In this document: positions 14,208 to 19,395 of the stretch, piece after piece
Position numbering within the stretch: position 1 is the first letter of the stretch
Layout of the letters: each line of letters starts with the position of its first letter
Notes under the pieces: model-generated
What the model was told of the DNA's origin: nothing
The model's input: only the letters and a program-made list of their open reading frames with translations
Database searches by the model: none
Made by a program: the position numbers and the translations under genes
Assembly: GCA_002311975.1 (NCBI GenBank)
Contig: DCAL01000046.1
Span: forward strand, 1,811 to 21,205
Length of the DNA stretch: 19,395 nt
From: Fidelibacterota bacterium UBA1134
GTDB lineage: Bacteria > Fidelibacterota > Marinisomatia > Marinisomatales > S15-B10
Direction of reading: 5' to 3'

Positions 14208-15446
14208 CTACAACGACTGATAGACGGCGTTGCGGAACTGCTGTCTCAGCGAAAGGTGATTATTGGGATAATTCTGCGTCATCATGACGGCAATCAGGTC
14301 CTGCCGGGGATCAACCCAGAAGGTGGTGTAAAAGAAACCGCCCCAGAAGAATGTCCCCTCGCCGAAGATTTCGCCAGACCTGACAGGATCAGTATGGACG
14401 CCGATGCCAAAGCCGAAACCGACCCCGTTTTGCCATTCGATATCCATGGACGCCAGTTGGTCTCTTGTCATCAGCTCCACCGCCTTGCGGCTCAGAATCC
14501 GTTTGCCTCTGTATGATCCGTCGCGCAGCATCATCTTCAGGAAGTTGAAGTAATCGCCCGCTGTCGAAATCAGTCCGGCGCCGCCTGCAAAGAATTGCTT
14601 ATCAGCTCGGTACGGGTAGTCAACCTGATATGAACATCCTCCGCCGCAGGAGTAAGTCATCGTTGGATCGGACTCCACGGCGTTGCTCGATTCGTCCGGT
14701 CTGTAAACGGCGGCGAGGCTTGCCTTCTCTTCTTCCGGAATGGTGAATCGGGTGTCTCGCATTTCCAGTGGAGCGAAGATTCTGGTTTTGAGGAAATCCT
14801 GGAACGGCATCCCGGACCAGATTTCCACGAGATATCCGAGAAGATCAATGTTGAGGCCGTAGTGCCAGTGGGAGCCGGGCTCCTGTACCAACGGGATGGA
14901 GGCGAGGGCGGTCATGTCCGCCCGGGTAGTGGAGGTGTCGGCGGAGAGGCCGTGACCGATCCCCGCCGCGGCATAGTCTTCACCCACCACGGGATTCCAG
15001 TGGTAGCTGAGTCCCGACGTATGCGTCAGAAGCTGCTTGACGGTTATCTGCTTTTCTGCCGGTCTCTCCGTAATGTCACCGTTCTCAGATCGTGTTCTGA
15101 CAGTCATGGTCTCGTATTCGGGGATGTATTTGGATACGGGATCGCTGAGGAAGAACTTCCCTTCGTCCCACAGGATCATGACGGCGGCGCAGGTGATGGG
15201 TTTGGTCATGGAAGCTATCCTGAAGAGGGAAGAAGGGGTCATGGGAATCTGATCATCCCTATCCTGGAAGCCGAACGCCTTGTGATAGGAGACGACGCCG
15301 TCCTTCGCCACCAAGGCTACTGCGCCGGCGATCTGCTCCTTTTTCACATGATCGTTCATGATGTCGTCGATTCTGCTGAAACGTTCTTCCCGCGTGCACG
15401 CAGTGGTGATTAGGGAGAGGAGAAGGAGGAAGGTTGCGCGTTTCAT
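14208..15446 (-). CDS. Serine beta-lactamase/esterase-like lipoprotein
   Basis: 412 residues of the beta-lactamase-class C / penicillin-binding-protein-like serine hydrolase family. The N-terminal hydrophobic segment ends LITTAC (12-17), a near-lipobox that suggests anchoring through C17, though the -3 position is Thr. The nucleophile motif SMTK is at residues 79-82, and the second motif is probably Y196 in HWHYGLN. AGGAGLISTAGDYFNF marks the segment before the third motif, and FWGGFFYTTFW (late in the chain) takes the place of the usual KTG-type triad (HxG/WGG in esterases of this family). Such proteins are esterases, D-amino peptidases or carboxypeptidases more often than resistance enzymes. 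AGAGGAA (about 15452-15458) supports the start. It begins 11 bases after the ureohydrolase stop and is the last gene of that operon. Confidence 0.82.
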   Translation of the reverse strand: MKRATFLLLLSLITTACTREERFSRIDDIMNDHVKKEQIAGAVALVAKDGVVSYHKAFGFQDRDDQIPMTPSSLFRIASMTKPITCAAVMILWDEGKFFLSDPVSKYIPEYETMTVRTRSENGDITERPAEKQITVKQLLTHTSGLSYHWNPVVGEDYAAAGIGHGLSADTSTTRADMTALASIPLVQEPGSHWHYGLNIDLLGYLVEIWSGMPFQDFLKTRIFAPLEMRDTRFTIPEEEKASLAAVYRPDESSNAVESDPTMTYSCGGGCSYQVDYPYRADKQFFAGGAGLISTAGDYFNFLKMMLRDGSYRGKRILSRKAVELMTRDQLASMDIEWQNGVGFGFGIGVHTDPVRSGEIFGEGTFFWGGFFYTTFWVDPRQDLIAVMMTQNYPNNHLSLRQQFRNAVYQSL

Positions 15447-15457
15447 GCTGGTTCCTC

Positions 15458-16411
15458 TCAGTGCGACCGTTTAGAGACTACCTCAGCCAGGACACAGAGG
15501 ATTTCGTAAACCATGGTTGCCGCTACCAAGGCTGTTCCGCCCGATGGGTCGTAGGGGGGACTTACTTCGACCACATCAGCTCCCACCAGATTGAGATGTC
15601 TCGCTCCCCGGATGAGCTGTTGTGCCTCCACGGTGGTGAGACCGCCCGCTTCCGGCGTGCCTGTCCCCGGGGCGTAAACAGGATCTAGACTGTCGATATC
15701 AAAGGAGAGGTAGGCGGGACCGTCGCCCGTGACACGCTTTATCTCCTGGATGGTTTTCTCCAGCCTCAGTTCGTGAAATTCCTCGATAAAGATTACACGC
15801 ATGCCCGACTCTTGCGAAAACTTCCACCCTTCGTCTGAGTTCTGTGCACCGCGAATGCCGATCTGAATCGTCCGTGCTGGATCGATGAGACCATCCTCTG
15901 CCGCGCGCCGGAAAGGAGCGCCGTGTGTCAATTTCGATCCCAGCCACTCGTCCCAGGTGTCTGTGTGGGCGTCGATGTGGATCAGACCGAGAGGCGCCTT
16001 CTCAGCCAGGGCCTGCAGGATAGGGTAGGTGATGGAATGATCGCCGCCCACCGAAACTGGCGTAACATTGTTTGCTGCAACTTCGCGGTAGAAAGCGGTA
16101 ATCTCCCTGTTCACCGCCTCCAGATCGTAAATCTGCGTCAGCGGTACATCCCCCGCATCGCCGATACGGCAGAGGTTGTATGGATTCACCTTGGTCACAT
16201 GGTGGATGGACCGCATCATGGTTGACATATTTCTCACCTCCCGCGGGCCGTGCCGGGCGCCGGGCCGGTTCGTCACCGCACCATCGAATGGGACACCGAT
16301 GAGCGCGATATCAAGTTCCGATAAGTCCTGAACGTAGGGCGTGCGCATGAAGGTAGCTAACTCCCTGAATCTGGGTGCGGACATGGGAGTCTGATCTGTT
16401 TTATCAGTCAC
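15458..16411 (-). CDS. Agmatinase/ureohydrolase family enzyme
   Basis: 317 residues. Mn2+-dependent ureohydrolases cleave guanidino compounds to an amine and urea. All metal ligands are visible: GGDHS (122-126, H125), DAHTD (147-151), and SFDIDSLDP (236-244, D238 and D240). H163 in THGAPF and the segment VEVSPPYDP (281-289) are also typical. NRPGARHGPREVR near residue 48 and GTGTPEAGGLT near 250 fit the agmatinase, guanidinobutyrase and guanidinopropionase group, rather than arginase. The presence of HGAPFRRAAEDGLID leans toward guanidinobutyrase/guanidinopropionase-like members, but sequence alone cannot fix the substrate. It starts at GTG 16411 (ATG 16384 is an alternative), 9 bases after the YggT stop and without a clear ribosome site, so coupled translation is likely. 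Confidence 0.88.
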   Translation of the reverse strand: MTDKTDQTPMSAPRFRELATFMRTPYVQDLSELDIALIGVPFDGAVTNRPGARHGPREVRNMSTMMRSIHHVTKVNPYNLCRIGDAGDVPLTQIYDLEAVNREITAFYREVAANNVTPVSVGGDHSITYPILQALAEKAPLGLIHIDAHTDTWDEWLGSKLTHGAPFRRAAEDGLIDPARTIQIGIRGAQNSDEGWKFSQESGMRVIFIEEFHELRLEKTIQEIKRVTGDGPAYLSFDIDSLDPVYAPGTGTPEAGGLTTVEAQQLIRGARHLNLVGADVVEVSPPYDPSGGTALVAATMVYEILCVLAEVVSKRSH

Positions 16412-16420
16412 GGAGGCAGT

Positions 16421-16672
16421 TCAGATGGCTCTGAATATCAGCCGCCTGATGAATCCCAGGGCTACGAGGGCCAGGATGGGCGAAATATCAATACCGATGG
16501 AGTGGGCGGGAATAATCATCCTGAACGGGCGCAGGATCGGCTCTGTTAAGCGGTAGAGGAATTGTACGGCGGGATGGCTGTAGTTGTGAGGAATCCACGA
16601 CAGGATCACTCTGGCTATGAGGCAGAGGTACATGAATTGGAACAGGATATCGATGAGCCTGTAAACTAGCAT
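16421..16672 (-). CDS. yggT: YggT-family membrane protein
   Basis: 83 residues with two hydrophobic helices (about 5-24 and 58-76). The family signature is clear: LIARVILSWIP followed by a short polar stretch, LYRLTEPILRPFRMIIP (40-56), then DISPILALVALGFIRRLI. Single-repeat YggT proteins of this size are common; the family is linked to cell division and membrane integrity in several bacteria and in plastids. It is the first gene of a minus-strand operon that continues with the ureohydrolase and the beta-lactamase-like lipoprotein. The usual YggT neighbours (yggS, proC, divIVA) are not present. The ribosome site is weak. Confidence 0.85.
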   Translation of the reverse strand: MLVYRLIDILFQFMYLCLIARVILSWIPHNYSHPAVQFLYRLTEPILRPFRMIIPAHSIGIDISPILALVALGFIRRLIFRAI

Positions 16673-17067
16673 GTTTACTTTTCTCTGTTACAAAGCAGGC
16701 TGTGGTTCAAATGAGTTCTCCTCTGATATCGGTCGGGATGCAACACGGTTTCTCCGGTACGACCCCCTTCATAAAAGGTAAGCAGGCTGACGATTAAAAG
16801 CAATCTGTGGTGAGACAAAGACAATCTGCGGCACGCTTGTCCAAAACTATTGGTTTACACCGGACAATTGCCCCGTCATTTATGACGGGGTAAGGCAATA
16901 CCAGGAATGAAGGGCTTCCCGCCTGACCCGAAGAATGAGGGCGGGCAGGCTCTGGGGCTGAGGTGTTTTTCACCGTAAGGGGATCTTCACCGAACTCTTT
17001 TTTTCTGTCAGACTCATTGATGAATCATACGTTGATATTCTTGGTGAACAGAGGCTAAACTCTTGTC
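16673..17067. other. 395-base intergenic region with two structured segments
   Basis: No coding potential was recognised. It separates divergent genes: YggT (minus) and the acidic secreted protein (plus). It contains a strong hairpin (16871-16890, listed separately) and, just after it, a GC-rich segment where CCCGCC (16919-16924) can pair with GGCGGG about 16-17 bases on, with GCCTG/CAGGC as an alternative pairing. A short near-direct repeat, CAATCTGTGG (16801-16810) and CAATCTGCGG (16822-16831), is also present. The T-run at about 16998-17006 is not preceded by a tight stem. The region probably holds both promoters, and perhaps a small RNA or leader, but none can be delimited. Confidence 0.4.
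16871..16890. repeat. Perfect 8-bp GC-rich hairpin
   Basis: CCCCGTCA, loop TTTA, TGACGGGG. It is flanked by TTG on the left and TAAGGCAA on the right, which can add a few outer pairs (TTGCC/GGCAA as an alternative register). No T-run follows on either strand, so it is not a standard intrinsic terminator. It could be an operator or part of an RNA leader. Confidence 0.5.
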
Positions 17068-18213
17068 ATGAATGGCGGATCAGTCAAATCAGCAATTGTG
17101 ATAATCCTGCTTGCGTTGGGTGTGCGGGCGCAAAACAGTGTCTGTCTTGATATAGAAGCGAACCCGCGCCCGGGTGATCCAGGCCTGGGCTTGTTCACAA
17201 AATACGTGAACGTGCTCGGTTATATTCATGTGTATGCCGTTTCCGGTATTTCGGATGAAAAAGTACTCCATGCCGCGGCCGTTGCTGCTGAGTTACTCGA
17301 TAATGATGAAGATGGAATTGTGGATGATCCACTCATTGAAAATGCACTGAGTGAGAATTATACGGTAATGCCTATTTTTAATTCCGAGAACTCGACAGCC
17401 ATAGACGAATTTTTCGACAATTATGAAGGATGTACAGGTGCCGTCTTATTTCGAAATGAAATTGATCAATCTGCCCCGGGTTATTGGGGTTCAGATGCAA
17501 GTGTGGAAGAAATATTGCACACTATAAATTCTTGTGGTCATGTGGAAGTCTATCCGTCCACTTTCGCTTTGGAGCCAAATTCATCTCTCCTTACAGATGC
17601 CATGGACGTCGCCCGGGGCGGTCAGTTTATTGAGCATCCGAGTACATATCCGGAGGAAGCGTGGTACCATTATGATGACGTAACATGCGAGTATGAATGT
17701 ATGGCCATGGAGTATCTATACTGGTGCATTGTTACCAACATGGGTATCCTCGCCGATGAGCAAACCTGTCGCGGTATCGCCGATGAGTGGGAACCGTGCA
17801 CACCGGAGTTATTCGAGTCCACCGATACGCTCATGTATAACATCGTAACAGACCTCGTCTATAGACTGCCTCAGCTTGCGCCGGATGGTAATTACTGCCC
17901 CGCGGCTGTAGCGATCTCTAAAGAGATATCCCCAAGACAGTTCTCACTTTTTCCTGCGGATCCGAACCCATTTAATTCCATGACGAGAATTCAATTCAGT
18001 TTGACAAAACGTGCCAAAGTCTCGTTAGTCGTCTATGATATCAATGGAAGAAAGATCAGAGTATTGGCAGAGGGTACTTACAGTCCAGGGCTGAATGTTA
18101 CTACATGGGATGGCGCAAACTCAGCGGGAAGCGAAGTCAGTGCCGGTATTTATGTCGTCACTCTGAGAGCCGGTGAATCATTGCAATCGAGTAAGATTGT
18201 TCACCTGAAGTAG
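17068..18213 (+). CDS. Secreted acidic protein with EF-hand-like loop and sorting domain
   Basis: 381 residues. A signal peptide covers about 1-22 (ending VRAQ). The body (about 40-278) reads KYVNVLGYIHVYAVSGISDE, then ELLDNDEDGIVDDPLI (75-90) with a DxDxDG calcium-loop pattern. VEEILHTINSCGHVEVYPS (146-164), TDAMDVARGGQFIE (176-189), YPEEAWYHYDD (194-204), CEYECMAMEYLYW and LPDG-like LAPDGNYCP follow. I recall the same blocks in uncharacterised secreted proteins of marine organisms, including eukaryotes, but know no function. The EEILH segment with conserved His, Glu and Asp residues could bind metal; this is inference. Residues 291-381 are a sorting domain (PADPNPFNSMTRIQFSL, SLVVYDINGRKI, SAGIYVVTLRAG, ending IVHLK). 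The ribosome site is weak (GAGG 13 bases upstream). A Fic remnant follows in frame right after the stop. Confidence 0.75.
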   Translation: MNGGSVKSAIVIILLALGVRAQNSVCLDIEANPRPGDPGLGLFTKYVNVLGYIHVYAVSGISDEKVLHAAAVAAELLDNDEDGIVDDPLIENALSENYTVMPIFNSENSTAIDEFFDNYEGCTGAVLFRNEIDQSAPGYWGSDASVEEILHTINSCGHVEVYPSTFALEPNSSLLTDAMDVARGGQFIEHPSTYPEEAWYHYDDVTCEYECMAMEYLYWCIVTNMGILADEQTCRGIADEWEPCTPELFESTDTLMYNIVTDLVYRLPQLAPDGNYCPAAVAISKEISPRQFSLFPADPNPFNSMTRIQFSLTKRAKVSLVVYDINGRKIRVLAEGTYSPGLNVTTWDGANSAGSEVSAGIYVVTLRAGESLQSSKIVHLK

Positions 18214-18489
18214 AGAACACCAGATCAGGCGGAATTGGCGGCGATAGCGCATTACCGATTTGAAAAAATCCATCCATTCGGAGATGGGAACGGACGTATC
18301 GGGCGATTGCTGATGAATCATATTCTGTGGTTTGCCGGATACCCTGTTCTGGTGATTGAGTACAAGGACAGGAACAAGTGTTATACTGCATTAAGCCGTG
18401 AAGAGGGCGGATTTATCAGTTATTTCTTCAAGACGTATCTTAAAGTGCATGGAGAGAATGGAATTCCGTCTTTTATTTCAGTATACTGA
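18214..18489 (+). pseudogene. Fic-domain protein remnant (C-terminal part)
   Basis: Beginning at the codon after the preceding gene's TAG and in the same frame, the sequence reads RTPDQAELAAIAHYRFEKI and then the Fic catalytic motif HPFGDGNGRIGR (18271-18306), intact in its HxFxDGNGRxxR residues. It continues LLMNHILWFAGYPVLVIEYK, then RNKCYTALSREEGGFISYFF, and stops at 18487-18489. These are the last ~90 residues of a Fic AMP-transferase. The N-terminal ~200 residues, including the nucleotide-flap region, are missing, and no good start codon or ribosome site exists (a TTG at 18235 is the only candidate). Fic proteins transfer AMP or related groups to hydroxyl side chains, often as toxins. 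Here it is most likely a decayed gene cut by a recombination that left the sorting-domain protein upstream. Confidence 0.75.
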
Positions 18490-18509
18490 GAATTGATGTT
18501 ATCCTGATA

Positions 18510-18582
18510 ATGGCGTTGGTCTACTGTCGCGTCTACCTCCGCACAGACTGAAAAATACTGCGCAGGAAGTAGTAACATTAAC
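18510..18582 (+). pseudogene. Possible serine-recombinase N-terminal relic
   Basis: ATG 18510 reads MALVYCRV and then leaves frame. In the next frame the bases from about 18532 read STSAQTEKYCAGS. Joined, they give a pattern close to the start of resolvase/invertase-type recombinases (AxxYxRVSTxxQ, where the Ser is catalytic). Only about 20 residues are involved and a frameshift is required, so this is suggestive only. The AGGAAG within it (18564-18569) may now serve the next gene. Confidence 0.25.
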
Positions 18583-19227
18583 ATGAAAAATAAACACACG
18601 ATTTACTCTAAAACTCTAACATTGGAAATATACAAAATACGTATAAAAAATATCAATCTTTCGAAGTTGACACTTTTCCTCATATTATCCTTTTTGCATG
18701 CAGATGACCTAATTGTTGATCAAAACTCACTCAATCAATATGAGAAAGACAACTATGTATTGTTTGATGCTTTTGATTTTCATGGAACATTTCAAGGGAA
18801 TATGACGGGTCCAGGCTCTAACCCTTCAGATAGAATTTATTTACCCGATAGTTTCCCTATTCTTGGAAATCAATTTACTATTGAAACTTGGGTATTTTCA
18901 GATGGACAAGATAATAACAGTTTAAACGCCAGAACAATTATTGGAAATGATGCAAGTCCAATAGGTAATGATCCAAATAGACCTCCTATGATTTCGTTCC
19001 TTTATGATCACCAGATTAGATATGGTTTTGGAACAGATTCTATTGGATTCAGATTTAGAGTTGATTCAGTGAGAACTTTGATAAACAACCAACAAAGTGC
19101 AGGTTATAAATCAGTTGTTTGGGATGCTACCAATGATTTAGGACAACCAGTGAGCGCAGGGATGTATTTGTACAGAATCTCTGCTGGAGAGTTTGTTCAG
19201 GTAAAAAAGATGGTGTTGTTGAAATAA
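18583..19227 (+). CDS. LamG-like secreted protein with a half sorting domain
   Basis: 214 residues, noticeably AT-rich compared with the neighbouring genes. The N-terminus is unusual: about 26 polar, basic residues precede the hydrophobic stretch LTLFLILSFLHA (29-40), so the true signal start may differ. Residues 52-160 hold the first part of a LamG/concanavalin-like domain (FDFHGTF, SFPILGNQFTIETWVFSDGQ, ARTIIGND, ISFLYDHQIRYGFG). Then, without the second half of that domain or the usual NPFNP opening, the chain goes directly into the last part of a type IX-like sorting domain: VRTLINNQQSAGYKSVVWDA (163-182), QPVSAGMYLYRISAGEF (188-204) and a terminal KKMVLLK. I infer an internal deletion joining two regions near 19060-19080. 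The product may still be exported, but its sorting signal is incomplete. The ribosome site is poorly spaced (AGGAAG, 13 bases upstream). Confidence 0.6.
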   Translation: MKNKHTIYSKTLTLEIYKIRIKNINLSKLTLFLILSFLHADDLIVDQNSLNQYEKDNYVLFDAFDFHGTFQGNMTGPGSNPSDRIYLPDSFPILGNQFTIETWVFSDGQDNNSLNARTIIGNDASPIGNDPNRPPMISFLYDHQIRYGFGTDSIGFRFRVDSVRTLINNQQSAGYKSVVWDATNDLGQPVSAGMYLYRISAGEFVQVKKMVLLK

Positions 19228-19231
19228 TATT

Positions 19232-19395
19232 GTGAAAAAAATATTTACGGGCAGTTTAGTGATCCTGTTTGCAATGAGCACCAGCCTGATTGCGCAAACT
19301 GCAACCGCACCCTCGTCTGGTGATGGATCTTCGGGCGATCCCTCCCAAATAGACACCTTGAACAATCTCTACTGGATCACACAGAATTCAGGTGA
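19232..19395 (+). CDS. Start of a secreted repeat-type protein, cut by the window end
   Basis: An open frame begins at GTG 19232, 4 bases after the previous stop, and runs to the window edge (54 codons plus two bases). It reads MKKIFTGSLVILFAMSTSLI then AQ, a textbook signal peptide, followed by a low-complexity SSGDGSSGDPSQ linker and IDTLNNLYWITQNSG. The GDPSQIDTLNNLYWIT pattern resembles the opening of GLUG/adhesin-like beta-helical repeats common in secreted proteins of this bacterial group. No ribosome site is seen, and coupling to the preceding gene is likely. Its size and C-terminus are unknown. Confidence 0.6.
   Translation, partial: MKKIFTGSLVILFAMSTSLIAQTATAPSSGDGSSGDPSQIDTLNNLYWITQNSG

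Noticed and set aside
14862..15413. 183-codon plus-strand open frame opposite the beta-lactamase-like gene
   Set aside because: It is antisense to the SxxK-containing serine hydrolase and has no plausible domain.
14208..15446. Calling the SxxK protein an antibiotic-resistance beta-lactamase
   Set aside because: A WGG-type third motif and lipoprotein-like N-terminus fit the esterase/peptidase branch; no evidence for a resistance role.

Overview
The window looks like a chromosomal stretch from a marine bacterium of the FCB superphylum, most likely Candidatus Marinimicrobia (SAR406) or a close relative. The clearest marks are secreted proteins ending in a type IX (Por) secretion-like sorting domain: a PNPFN motif, a VYDxxGR-like strand, an SAGIYxY strand and a terminal basic-hydrophobic-LK. 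There is also a carboxypeptidase-regulatory-fronted TonB receptor of the kind common in that group. No rRNA, tRNA, CRISPR array or complete mobile element was recognised. The taxon is inferred from protein style only.

Layout. Positions 1-673 are gene-poor and hold the debris of an AbrB-type antitoxin/PIN-type toxin pair (269-569). Next come a membrane-anchored neutral-ceramidase-like hydrolase and a tightly linked six-helix DUF998-like membrane protein (674-2920, plus strand). They converge on a TonB-dependent receptor (2927-5410, minus). The receptor diverges from a RetSat/CrtI-type FAD oxidoreductase (5547-7130), with a dyad in the shared promoter gap. A secreted di-heme cytochrome c peroxidase/MauG domain fused to a parallel beta-helix follows closely (7144-9453). 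A 70-residue minus-strand ORF (9557-9769) looks like a signal peptide joined directly to the last ~45 residues of a second ceramidase-like protein. Then come a secreted lectin-fold protein with a sorting domain (9865-10872) and an outer-membrane beta-barrel protein (10929-11639), both minus strand.

After a small plus-strand ORF of uncertain status (11874-12095), the minus strand carries a close homologue of human ILVBL/HACL2, a thiamine-diphosphate 2-hydroxyacyl-CoA lyase-type enzyme (12238-14031). Behind it is a compact operon reading YggT, agmatinase-family ureohydrolase and serine beta-lactamase-like lipoprotein (16672 down to 14208). A 395-base gap with two structured segments precedes a secreted acidic protein with a sorting domain (17068-18213). 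The last kilobase is rearranged: a Fic-domain remnant in frame with the preceding stop codon, a possible serine-recombinase relic, an AT-rich LamG protein joined to half a sorting domain, and the first 54 codons of another secreted protein cut by the window end.

How the genes may work together. The best-supported theme is envelope and secreted chemistry on lipids or polyenes. It comprises a ceramidase-fold amidase, a TonB receptor for an unknown ligand, a polyene-saturating flavoenzyme, a periplasmic peroxidase fusion and a 2-hydroxyacyl-CoA lyase homologue. A ceramide or sphingoid-base salvage route is a hypothesis that joins the ceramidase-like protein and the HACL2 homologue. It rests on family resemblance, not on one shared operon. 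Repeated traces of gene decay (antitoxin/toxin, ceramidase tail, Fic, recombinase, half sorting domain) suggest that parts of the window are an accessory region in turnover.
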